Of a stretch of 5,796 nt of DNA, positions 1 to 5,786 are shown one piece after another. The notes under the pieces are model-generated. The model saw only the letters and a program-made list of their open reading frames with translations, did not search any database and was not told where the DNA came from. Location: the NCBI GenBank assembly GCA_001789355.1, contig MFZI01000059.1, forward strand, positions 1-5,796, written 5' to 3'. Each line of letters starts with the position of its first letter. Position 1 is the first letter of the stretch. The DNA comes from Candidatus Roizmanbacteria bacterium RIFCSPHIGHO2_01_FULL_39_8. Lineage in GTDB: Bacteria > Patescibacteriota > Microgenomatia > UBA1406 > GWC2-37-13. The translations under genes were made by a program, and so were the position numbers.

Positions 1-1281
1 CTTCTTGGTCCACCTTCGTCGGTCGGGGGATTTTACAATGGACCAATTGTCTATTACCTTATGCTGCCCTTTTACTGGATATTTCGAGGAGAGCCGATTG
101 CAGGCGCAGTATTTCAATCCGTGTTTTCACTTGCGACGATTCCCTTCATCTATCTCATCGGGAAAAAACTAAAAAATGAAACAGTAGGACTGCTCGCTTC
201 TTTTTTATTCGCGATTTCACCTCTCATGATTGAGTACTCTCGTCAAGGCTTTAATTCTCTCCCTGCTATTTTTTTCTCTACTCTCATTCTTTATCTGTAT
301 CTTGAGATTGTTGAACGGTTCTCTACAGTAAAAATAACCATTATGGGTATTGCCATCGGATTCATCATGCAGATGCATTATCTCACGGTAACAATTTTAC
401 TATTTGTATTGACCTATCCGTTTTTATTCAAGAAAAAATTAATTTCCCTGCGTTACTATGGTTTTTTATTTGTGGGAGTCATTATCGGGTTATCCCCCTA
501 TCTTATTTTTGAGCTAAAGCATGATTTCCTCAATATTCGTCTCATCATCCGTTATTTCTTTTCAGCAAAAAAAGTAGGACGGTCGCTCGTTCCTGCTTTT
601 AGTATTTGGCCCGAGGTGATGGGAAAGATATTATTCGCTGGCAGTTTCATTCTGGGAGTTATAGGCAGCATTGGTATTATTGGGTCGACGTTTCTGTCGT
701 TTAAGAAAAAGTTCGCCTCTAAAAAATATCTGTCTGTTTTCGTCTATTTTTTCATTCTTGTTTTCGCAGTAGGACTCCTTTATGGAGGAACTCTTAATCC
801 TCATTACATAATCGTATTCCATACCTCACTTTTTTTATTATTTTCTCTTGCTCTTTATACTTTTTCCCGCGGAAACATACGATTTATCCTATTTGTCTCT
901 CTTGTGCTGCTCCTTCTCAATTCACTCAGTTGGAATTTGACGAGTAAAATACCTGTGCTACAGGACGGACTGAAGATGAAGGATTTTGAAAAAGCTGCAA
1001 CGATAATTAAAAAAGACCCGAAAAAAGTATATAACGTAACTATGCATGCACAGGGTGACAATCGAGCTATGCCACTTCGCTATTATCTGTCTCTTTTGGG
1101 AGAAAATCCGATGCCGTACGAGAATTATTCAGGGGCGGACGATTTATATCTCATTATAAGGAAAGATGAAAGACCTCAGGATCTCACCATTTGGGAGTAT
1201 ACGTCGTTTGGTCCTTCATACGAAAAGCAAAAATGGGTCGTGAACGATGACTACCTCCTTTATAAGTTGGGCAAAAAATAG
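1..1281 (+). CDS. ArnT/PMT-like GT-C glycosyltransferase, 5'-truncated by window edge
   Basis: The frame is open from base 1 and carries recognisable family sequence before the first ATG at 61 (GPPSSVGGFYNGPIVYY at residues 4-20 of the open frame), so the true start lies upstream and the N-terminus, including the usual catalytic Asp loop, is missing. There are 426 visible residues. Family hallmarks, numbered from the ATG at 61, are the EYSRQGFN motif (58-65), the PYLIFELKHDF stretch (146-156), about eight hydrophobic membrane segments up to residue ~290, and a C-terminal soluble domain (~300-406) with DNRAMPLRYYL (333-343) and ADDLYLI (359-365). Known for the family (GT39/GT83-like): integral membrane enzymes that move a sugar from a polyprenyl-phosphate donor onto a lipid or protein acceptor on the outer face of the membrane. 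The sugar and acceptor here cannot be read from the sequence. It is probably cotranscribed with the zinc-ribbon gene 16 nt downstream. Confidence 0.85.
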   Translation, partial: LLGPPSSVGGFYNGPIVYYLMLPFYWIFRGEPIAGAVFQSVFSLATIPFIYLIGKKLKNETVGLLASFLFAISPLMIEYSRQGFNSLPAIFFSTLILYLYLEIVERFSTVKITIMGIAIGFIMQMHYLTVTILLFVLTYPFLFKKKLISLRYYGFLFVGVIIGLSPYLIFELKHDFLNIRLIIRYFFSAKKVGRSLVPAFSIWPEVMGKILFAGSFILGVIGSIGIIGSTFLSFKKKFASKKYLSVFVYFFILVFAVGLLYGGTLNPHYIIVFHTSLFLLFSLALYTFSRGNIRFILFVSLVLLLLNSLSWNLTSKIPVLQDGLKMKDFEKAATIIKKDPKKVYNVTMHAQGDNRAMPLRYYLSLLGENPMPYENYSGADDLYLIIRKDERPQDLTIWEYTSFGPSYEKQKWVVNDDYLLYKLGKK

Positions 1282-1283
1282 AC

Positions 1284-1293
1284 GGAAGGTGAT
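1284..1293 (+). promoter_or_regulatory. Ribosome binding site of the zinc-ribbon gene
   Basis: GGAAGGTGAT lies just after the glycosyltransferase stop (TAG, 1279-1281) and ends 4 nt before the ATG at 1298. It matches the extended anti-Shine-Dalgarno pairing (AGGTGAT). It decides the start: the in-frame ATG at 1247 lies inside the glycosyltransferase gene and would add 17 unrelated residues. Confidence 0.8.
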
Positions 1294-1297
1294 AAAA

Positions 1298-1528
1298 ATG
1301 AAAAAATGTGAAAGTTGCGGGATGCCCCTCGATGAAAAATCGACTTCAAAACTTGAGGGAAGATACTGTATTTACTGTCAAGATCAGGTGACGGGTACTT
1401 TGAAATCATTCGATGAAGTGCGGGAGGGATCGATCAATGCAGCTATGAAATTCATGGGGAAAACGAGAGAAGAGGCGGAAAAGATGGCTGATGAAATGAT
1501 GCCAACGCTGCCAAGATGGAAGAAATAA
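1298..1528 (+). CDS. Small zinc-ribbon protein (putative zinc ribbon family)
   Basis: This 76-residue protein has two CxxC pairs, C4-x2-C7 (CESCGMPL) and C24-x2-C27 (CIYCQ), which should bind one zinc ion. A charged helical tail follows (about 37-68, with FDEVREG and TREEAEKMADEMM) and the protein ends MPTLPRWKK. The CxSCGMPL start, the second CxxC about 17 residues on and the 'LPxWKK'-like end match a family of small 'putative zinc ribbon' proteins (PF12674-like, from memory). Their biochemical role is not established; binding of nucleic acid or a protein partner is possible but not shown. The start is chosen by the strong ribosome binding site at 1284-1293. It follows the glycosyltransferase by 16 nt and is probably in the same transcript, though the two functions need not be related. 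Its TAA stop (1526-1528) touches the stop of the convergent typA gene. Confidence 0.85.
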   Translation: MKKCESCGMPLDEKSTSKLEGRYCIYCQDQVTGTLKSFDEVREGSINAAMKFMGKTREEAEKMADEMMPTLPRWKK

Positions 1529-3355
1529 CTATTTGTTACGATTTAATACCCGTCTTTCGACTGTTGACAGATACCTCTTTCGTAAGCGAAGATTTTTTGG
1601 GGTAACTTCCAAGAGTTCATCATCATTGATAAAGTCGAGGGATTGTTCGAGACTAAGTGTTACGTGAGGAGCCAAGGGTTCTGATACTCCCTCGCCTACC
1701 GATCTATTATTCGTTAGTTTTTTGGCTTTACATACATTGACTTCAATATCGATTTCCCGTGTAGAGATTCCTACAACCATTCCTTCATACACATCGACTC
1801 CCGATCCTACAAACAAAGTACCTCTATCTTGAGCATTGACTAATCCATAGGTGAGCGTAGTACCGGATTTTACCGCAACCAGGGCGCCATTTCGGATAGA
1901 TTCCATCTTAGATCCGATTGGTTTATAACCAATAAATAACGTATTCATGACGATAGTTCCTTTTGTCTTGGTAAGGAGAGCGTTTCTTACGCCCAATAGA
2001 TTTCTACTGGAAATGATATAAGTAAGCCGCACAGTAGTATTCCGATGAGTGACCATGTTCTGCATTTGGCCTTTGCGTTTACCTATTTCTTCAGAGATAA
2101 TCCCTACATATTCTTGCGTAATATCTATCGTCAATTCTTCAAATGGCTCGCATTTGACTTTATCAATGGTTTTGTAGATTACATGAGGTTTGGAAATCTG
2201 CATTTCATAGCCTTCTCTTCGCATCGTCTCAATGAGAATTGCCAGATGGAGTTCACCTCTTCCGTAGACGATGAAATTGATTCCTCCGGATTCTTCTTCG
2301 ATGCGTAATCCAAGATTCGTCTCTTTTTCTTTTAATAACCTTTCTTTTATCTGCCGGGAGGTAGTGTATTCACCCTCTCTTCCCGCAAAAGGACTTGTGT
2401 TTGGCCCGATGGTTACTTTGATTGTCGGTTCTTCTACTTGGATTGTCGGAAGACTTACTGGGTGGTTGACGTCTGTCAGCGTTTGGCCGATTGTCAGTTC
2501 GGGGATCCCTGCGATAGCAACAATATCACCTGATCTGACTTTGTCGACTTCTTTTCTTTGGAGCCCTTCGCTCGTAAATAACTTGGTGACTTTATAGTTT
2601 CCTTTCAGTTTATCTTTATCCAGGAGGGAGACGAGTTGACCTTTTTGCAAAGTTCCCCTGCTGACTTTGCCGATGCAAAGTTTACCTACGTAATTATCAT
2701 AGTCCAAAGTTGAAATGAGCATCTGAAAAGGTTTGTCCTCTCCTGTATCGCTTCGTGGGATCTCCTTCAGAATAGTTTCGAAGATCGGGTTAAGATTTCC
2801 CGGTGTTTCTGAATTATATTTTTCCGGCAAAGTTTCGAAAACTTTTCCATCGCGCCCTACGGTAAACAGGGTAGAAAAATGGAGAGCCGACTCATCATGG
2901 GCGATATCCAAGAAAAGATTTTCGACTTCATGGAGAACTTCTTTAGGGCGGGCATCTTTTTTATCGATTTTGTTGATAAGTAAAATGATTTTAAGTTTGC
3001 TCTCGAGGGCTTTTTTGAGAACAAATTTGGTTTGGGGAAGTGGACCTTCGGCCGCATCGACCAAAAGAATAGCCCCGCTTGCCATATTGATCACGCGTTC
3101 GACTTCTCCGCCAAAGTCGGCATGTCCGGGAGTATCGATGATGTTTATCTTAGTATTTTTGTAAAAAACTGAGGTATTCTTTGCCAAAATAGTAATACCT
3201 TTTTCACGCTCGAGATCATTTGAATCCATGATAAGAGTCTCACTCATTTCTTTCTGATTCTCCCGAAAGGTATGAGTTTGTTTGAGCATGGCATCGACCA
3301 AAGTGGTTTTTCCATGGTCGACATGAGCGATGATTGCAATATTTCTTATCTCCAT
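1529..3355 (-). CDS. typA: TypA/BipA ribosome-associated translational GTPase
   Basis: The 608-aa product is full length for TypA (about 600-615). The GTPase domain shows G1 AHVDHGKT (10-17), the switch I region EREKGITI (49-56), G3 DTPGHADFGGEVERV (74-88) and G4 NKID (128-131). Then come an EF-Tu-like beta-barrel (about 208-300), EF-G-like domains III and V with YGRGELHLAILIETMRREG (364-382), and the TypA-specific C-terminal domain ending SLEQSLDFINDDELLEVTP (568-586) and LRLRKRY. Known role: it binds the ribosome near the EF-G site, hydrolyses GTP, and supports ribosome assembly and stress or cold adaptation. The G5 position reads VGR (166-168) where family members usually have SAK/SAR, an oddity. 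I chose the ATG at 3355 because MEIRNIAIIAHVDHGK is the canonical TypA start. It has no Shine-Dalgarno site. The frame stays open upstream to a GTG at 3448 and includes a GTG at 3382 with a purine-rich tract ahead of it, but those extra residues are encoded by a palindromic element and look non-homologous. Confidence 0.96.
   Translation of the reverse strand: MEIRNIAIIAHVDHGKTTLVDAMLKQTHTFRENQKEMSETLIMDSNDLEREKGITILAKNTSVFYKNTKINIIDTPGHADFGGEVERVINMASGAILLVDAAEGPLPQTKFVLKKALESKLKIILLINKIDKKDARPKEVLHEVENLFLDIAHDESALHFSTLFTVGRDGKVFETLPEKYNSETPGNLNPIFETILKEIPRSDTGEDKPFQMLISTLDYDNYVGKLCIGKVSRGTLQKGQLVSLLDKDKLKGNYKVTKLFTSEGLQRKEVDKVRSGDIVAIAGIPELTIGQTLTDVNHPVSLPTIQVEEPTIKVTIGPNTSPFAGREGEYTTSRQIKERLLKEKETNLGLRIEEESGGINFIVYGRGELHLAILIETMRREGYEMQISKPHVIYKTIDKVKCEPFEELTIDITQEYVGIISEEIGKRKGQMQNMVTHRNTTVRLTYIISSRNLLGVRNALLTKTKGTIVMNTLFIGYKPIGSKMESIRNGALVAVKSGTTLTYGLVNAQDRGTLFVGSGVDVYEGMVVGISTREIDIEVNVCKAKKLTNNRSVGEGVSEPLAPHVTLSLEQSLDFINDDELLEVTPKNLRLRKRYLSTVERRVLNRNK
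1576..1598 (+). terminator. Possible weak terminator for the left operon, inside the typA 3' coding end
   Basis: On the + strand, TTTCG (1578-1582) pairs with CGAAG (1587-1591; the last pair is G-U) around a TAAG loop, followed by A and then six T (1593-1598). The hairpin is short, but it has the layout of an intrinsic terminator and lies about 50 nt after the zinc-ribbon stop codon. It sits within typA codons on the other strand (the residues around NLRLRKRY), so chance is a real alternative. No other candidate terminator for the left operon is visible because there is no intergenic gap. Confidence 0.3.
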
Positions 3356-3363
3356 ATGATTAT

Positions 3364-3471
3364 AAAAAGTAGATTCTGTCACTGGTGATCCCTTCTCTCC
3401 TGCGAGGCTCCCCCGATTAAGTCGGGGATCCGCTTCTCGGAGAGTCACCTCACTCGTGACACCTACTTTTT
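3364..3471. repeat. 108-bp imperfect palindrome in the typA leader
   Basis: Nested complementary segments, read on the + strand: AAAAAGTAG (3364-3372) with CTACTTTTT (3463-3471); TGTCAC (3377-3382) with GTGACA (3456-3461); GGTGA (3384-3388) with TCACC (3445-3449); CTCTCC (3395-3400) with GGAGAG (3439-3444); GAG (3404-3406) with CTC (3436-3438); and CCCCGA (3411-3416) with TCGGGG (3422-3427) around a 5-nt loop. This makes about 35 base pairs in one nested fold with small bulges. Each strand ends in a run of five T, so it is terminator-like both ways. It lies 8 bp upstream of the typA ATG and would be transcribed in the typA leader from the promoter candidate near 3545. It could be a dispersed palindromic repeat or MITE, a structured regulatory leader, or a bidirectional terminator. 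The complementarity is certain; the role is unknown. No second copy is in the window. Confidence 0.8.
3383..3400 (-). promoter_or_regulatory. Shine-Dalgarno-like tract before an alternative typA GTG, sequestered in the palindrome
   Basis: On the - strand, GGAGAGAAGGGA (3400-3389) precedes an in-frame GTG (3382-3380) by 6 nt. Both the GGAGAG part and the GTGACA containing the start codon are paired within the long palindrome. Initiation here would give a 617-aa TypA with nine extra N-terminal residues. The purine tract may be a coincidence of the repeat sequence. Confidence 0.3.
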
Positions 3472-3485
3472 CAAATGAACAAAAT

Positions 3486-3497
3486 GAGTCTCGACTC
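3486..3497. repeat. Small inverted repeat GAGTC-TC-GACTC
   Basis: Two perfectly complementary 5-bp arms are separated by 2 bp in the divergent intergenic region, between the long palindrome and the -10-like boxes. The symmetry would suit a dimeric regulator site, but at this size it could occur by chance and no regulator gene is adjacent. Confidence 0.25.
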
Positions 3498-3541
3498 TGC
3501 GCTAATATACGCGAAGGTAAAAAGTTAGAGCAGTAGAGGAT

Positions 3542-3547
3542 ATTATA
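3542..3547 (-). promoter_or_regulatory. Candidate -10 box of typA
   Basis: The - strand reads a perfect TATAAT here, in the most AT-rich part of the divergent region. The predicted transcript would start near 3535 and carry a leader of about 180 nt that includes the whole long palindrome. No convincing -35 hexamer is present at 16-18 bp and there is no TG extension, so the call rests on the -10 match and position. Confidence 0.4.
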
Positions 3548-3554
3548 CTATAAA
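3544..3554 (+). promoter_or_regulatory. Candidate -10 region of the right operon
   Basis: TATACT (3544-3549) overlaps TATAAA (3549-3554) on the + strand. Starts would fall near 3556-3561, only 5-10 nt before the ATG at 3566, giving a very short leader. The -35 region is poor (TTAGAG at 3525-3530 at best). The box overlaps the typA -10 candidate on the opposite strand, so the two promoters would compete. Confidence 0.4.
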
Positions 3555-3565
3555 ATAGGTAAACT

Positions 3566-4684
3566 ATGTTACTTTTCCTCTATACGTCAGTTTCCTTATC
3601 CCTCGTTTATCTTATTTACAAAAGGCGGCTCACTACTACGGCTATAACTTCTTTTATGATAGCCGTGATCATACGACTTATTGTATTGGTAGTGTTTGTT
3701 CATAGCATGAGCGACGATCTTGGTACTTTTATACGAGACGGTCACTATTTTTTGGAGGGAAAAAATCAGTATGAGTCTAGCTATTTCCCCTTTGCTTCGT
3801 ATCTATCTGCTACTGTACTTTTCTTACAAGAATATATCCAACCCGCAGTCTTTCTAAAACTTGTATTTCTATTTTTCGACAGTTTAATTGTCTTTCCCAT
3901 CTCAATTTTGTCAAAGCGGCAATCAAACAATTCCTTACTCTATGCGGTGAATCCAATCACCGTAATCATTTCTGTCGTACACGGCCAAATCGACGCTCTC
4001 CCTTTATTTTTTTTCCTGTTAACAATCGCATTGATAAAGGATAGAAAAGAGCTTTTGGGCGTGCTCATTTTTTCCATGGCGATCTCGATAAAAACGTGGC
4101 CTTTACTATTTGTTATTCCTCTCATAAGAAGATCAAGGAATCTATTCTTATATTTACTGCTTCCTCTTTTTCCTGCGGTAATGTTACTGATCTATTCGTT
4201 GTTCTCTCCTGTTTTGTCTGGGCAGATCATGTATAAAATCATTTCGCACAAAGGAATATTCGGGGAATGGGGGTATAGCAAATTCATCGTCTTTTTATTG
4301 AATCACAGACCGATTCCAACTATCGAGACAGTTCTCTCATTCCTTTTTCTGCTCTTTTTTGTGGTGTTTTCCCTTTTAAGAAAGGATAAAGACCTACTAA
4401 AAAACATCTTAATTATAATGCTTTTCTTTTTTGTCGCCACTCCGACATTTGGCATCCAATGGTTCAGTTGGTTAGTCCCGTTTGTCCTACTGGTGAGACC
4501 GAAACAGGGCAGGCTTTTTTTCCTCATCGCGGCCGTGTATTTGACTGTAGGCTTTGTCTGGGATGCAGATCCATATTTTAGGTCGATAATGCCTGTATGG
4601 AATTCTGTCATAACTCGAGTAGGTATTATTACGTGGTTTTTTATGGTAATCATGTTCTTTTACAACTTGAAAGGTGAGCGATGA
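3566..4684 (+). CDS. Polytopic membrane glycosyltransferase, GT-C fold (GT87/PIG-M-like)
   Basis: A 372-aa, very hydrophobic protein with about nine or ten predicted membrane segments. GT-C landmarks are visible: an acidic pair after the first luminal loop begins (SDD, 49-51) followed by RDGHYFLEGKNQY (57-69), the 'D..Y...G..Y' pattern of these enzymes; NP at 129-130 followed by HGQID (139-143); a K-x-W-P motif (176-179) at the start of a helix; and FGIQWFSWLVPF (295-306), like the Q-x-x-W-x-x-P signature. Family knowledge: such enzymes transfer mannose or another hexose from a polyprenyl-phosphate donor to glycolipid or envelope glycan acceptors outside the membrane. The exact sugar is not readable. 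The ATG at 3566 has only a weak AGGT (3557-3560) five nt ahead. It leads an operon, followed after 12 nt by the HypC-like gene. It is unrelated in detail to the glycosyltransferase at the left edge. Confidence 0.75.
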   Translation: MLLFLYTSVSLSLVYLIYKRRLTTTAITSFMIAVIIRLIVLVVFVHSMSDDLGTFIRDGHYFLEGKNQYESSYFPFASYLSATVLFLQEYIQPAVFLKLVFLFFDSLIVFPISILSKRQSNNSLLYAVNPITVIISVVHGQIDALPLFFFLLTIALIKDRKELLGVLIFSMAISIKTWPLLFVIPLIRRSRNLFLYLLLPLFPAVMLLIYSLFSPVLSGQIMYKIISHKGIFGEWGYSKFIVFLLNHRPIPTIETVLSFLFLLFFVVFSLLRKDKDLLKNILIIMLFFFVATPTFGIQWFSWLVPFVLLVRPKQGRLFFLIAAVYLTVGFVWDADPYFRSIMPVWNSVITRVGIITWFFMVIMFFYNLKGER

Positions 4685-4690
4685 TATAAT
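4682..4690 (+). promoter_or_regulatory. Extended -10 promoter directly before the HypC-like gene
   Basis: TGATATAAT is a consensus extended -10 element (TGn plus perfect TATAAT at 4685-4690). Its TGA is the stop codon of the glycosyltransferase. With the usual 6-7 nt from the -10 to the start site, transcription would begin at or beside the A of the ATG at 4697, giving a leaderless mRNA. TTGAAA at 4667-4672 resembles a -35 box, but the 12-bp spacer is too short for normal use; extended -10 promoters need no -35. Confidence 0.5.
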
Positions 4691-4696
4691 GAAGAG

Positions 4697-4891
4697 ATGT
4701 GCTACTTAAAACCATTAAAAGTAAAAAAAATAATCGGAGGAAAGGCTCTACTAGAGAATGGTTTGGAAGCAGTTTATGATACTCATGTTGGAAAGATAAA
4801 GAAAAATGACAGAGTTCTCGTGTACGGAAACTTAATCATTGAGCGAATCAGCATCGCTGCCAAAAATCAACCAAAAAATGAAGCAAATTAA
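4697..4891 (+). CDS. HypC/HupF-like small protein (minimal, divergent)
   Basis: The 64-aa product starts MCYLKPLKV, which keeps the Met-Cys start, Pro6 and Val9 of the HypC signature (MCxxxPxxV). It then has a predicted beta-rich middle (ALLENGLEAVYDTHVG, 17-32) and KKNDRVLVYGNLIIERI (35-51), which aligns with the HypC segment 'GDxVLVHxGxAIxxI'. Known HypC proteins are 70-100 aa chaperones that work with HypD in making the Fe(CN)2CO centre of [NiFe] hydrogenases, using Cys2 and a His in the VLVH segment. Here that His is Tyr43, and the C-terminal helix is missing. No hydrogenase or other hyp gene is in view, so classic function is doubtful; it may be a stand-alone barrel protein that kept the fold. 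It lies 12 nt after the glycosyltransferase and overlaps the transporter by 14 nt. GAAGAG abuts the ATG and is too close for a normal Shine-Dalgarno site. Confidence 0.6.
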   Translation: MCYLKPLKVKKIIGGKALLENGLEAVYDTHVGKIKKNDRVLVYGNLIIERISIAAKNQPKNEAN

Positions 4892-5786
4892 CAAAGGGAT
4901 ACTTCTCGCTTTCACAGCTTCGGTTATTTCAGGGATTGCAATTTTTTATTCCAAGCTATCCGTCGCTCAAATTCCCCCCTTGGTTTTGACCACTGGACGC
5001 AATACGTATGTAGCTGTCTTATTTCTTTTTCTTATTTTATTTTCCGGAAAAATAAAAGAAGTAAAGAAATTGACCCGGGGTCAAGTCATTCGGCTAACTT
5101 TGATTGGTCTTATTGGTGGAGCAGTCCCTTTCTATCTGTTCTTTAGTGGTCTTTCATATATTTCTGCAATACAGGCTAATCTCATCCAAAAGAGTCTATT
5201 CATCTGGGTTTCGTTACTCGCCCTCATCTTTTTAAAAGAAAAGTTGAATAAAGTTTACCTCGTTGCTTTCATACTCATCGCGGCTGCGAATTTTTATTTC
5301 GCAAAAATTGATTTCTCGATTGGAAAGGGAGAGTTGATGGTTTTAGCGGCAACTCTTTTATGGTCCTTCGAAACAGTCATTGCCAAAAAAACAATAAAAC
5401 ATGTTTCTACAGAATTAGTTGGTTTCTTCAGGATGGGGATAGGATCGGTCCTTTTGCTCGTAACCTCTTTTGCAACCGGAAATATCAGTACTCTTTTAGC
5501 GATCAATGCTTCACAGATGATAATCATCTTTGTCGGTGGAACAATCTTATTCTTTTATGTTTTTAGTTGGTATAAAGGATTAAAATATGCCCCCGCAAGT
5601 CTCGTAACTCTTATACTTACTTTTGCGGTAGTCGTGGGAAATGTTCTGAATGGGTCTTTTGCAGGGGTGAAATTAATGCCTAAAGATATCTATTCATCAA
5701 TCCTTACGATTTTAGCTGTTGTTATTCTATTCGTCTTCAATTTTTGCGTCAAGCTCAAACCTCAAATATCAAAGATCAAAACCTAA
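4878..5786 (+). CDS. EamA/DMT-family transporter
   Basis: A 302-aa inner-membrane protein with ten hydrophobic segments arranged as two EamA repeats, about 5-142 and 150-290, the usual size and layout of drug/metabolite transporters. Repeat 1 ends with the conserved hinge FLKEKLN (118-124, Glu121). Repeat 2 opens with GELMVLAATLLWSFETVIAKK (151-171) and has YKGLKYAPASLVTLIL (232-247), the equivalent of the 'GLxYxPAS' motif. The Glu expected late in repeat 2 is absent (GSFAGVKLM, 259-267). Known members export or import amino acids, nucleotide precursors or other metabolites; the substrate cannot be told here. I chose the ATG at 4878 because MKQINKGILL begins at the first membrane helix; a TTG at 4839 would add 13 residues inside the upstream gene. 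There is no Shine-Dalgarno site, and the start overlaps the HypC-like gene by 14 nt, so translational coupling is likely. Confidence 0.9.
   Translation: MKQINKGILLAFTASVISGIAIFYSKLSVAQIPPLVLTTGRNTYVAVLFLFLILFSGKIKEVKKLTRGQVIRLTLIGLIGGAVPFYLFFSGLSYISAIQANLIQKSLFIWVSLLALIFLKEKLNKVYLVAFILIAAANFYFAKIDFSIGKGELMVLAATLLWSFETVIAKKTIKHVSTELVGFFRMGIGSVLLLVTSFATGNISTLLAINASQMIIIFVGGTILFFYVFSWYKGLKYAPASLVTLILTFAVVVGNVLNGSFAGVKLMPKDIYSSILTILAVVILFVFNFCVKLKPQISKIKT

Noticed and set aside
631..1061. Open frames on the - strand within the left glycosyltransferase
   Set aside because: They are short, low-complexity products with no start signals and lie fully inside a conserved gene.
2045..3164. Open frames on the + strand opposite typA (2045-2308, 2271-2597, 2733-3164)
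   Set aside because: They lie wholly inside the well-supported typA gene, have no recognisable domains or good ribosome binding sites, and read as shadows of its codons.
3359..3364. TATAAT on the - strand 3 nt before the typA ATG, as a leaderless promoter
   Set aside because: The predicted start site would fall inside the coding region after the ATG, and the box is formed by the T-run at the end of the palindrome. There is no -35 at proper spacing.
3356..3448. Upstream GTG (3448) as the typA start, adding 31 residues
   Set aside because: The extra residues are encoded by the long palindrome and are not TypA-like; the family starts at the M-E-I-R-N-I-A-I-I-A-H-V-D-H-G-K position, which is the ATG at 3355.
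3364..3471. T-box riboswitch or tRNA-like element
   Set aside because: The structured region lacks the T-box antiterminator consensus and a tRNA cloverleaf with a TTC arm; typA is also not a usual T-box target.
4303..4653. 116-codon open frame on the - strand within the second glycosyltransferase
   Set aside because: It is the reverse shadow of a hydrophobic gene, with no recognisable domain or ribosome binding site.
3566..4684. Alternative genetic code (UGA as Gly or Trp, as in some CPR lineages)
   Set aside because: TGA ends this gene at a sensible protein length and just before the next gene; Trp is encoded by TGG and no internal in-frame TGA is needed in any gene.
4839..4877. TTG at 4839 as the EamA start
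   Set aside because: It adds 13 polar residues within the HypC-like gene, has no good ribosome binding site, and the protein from the ATG at 4878 already has the normal EamA N-terminus.
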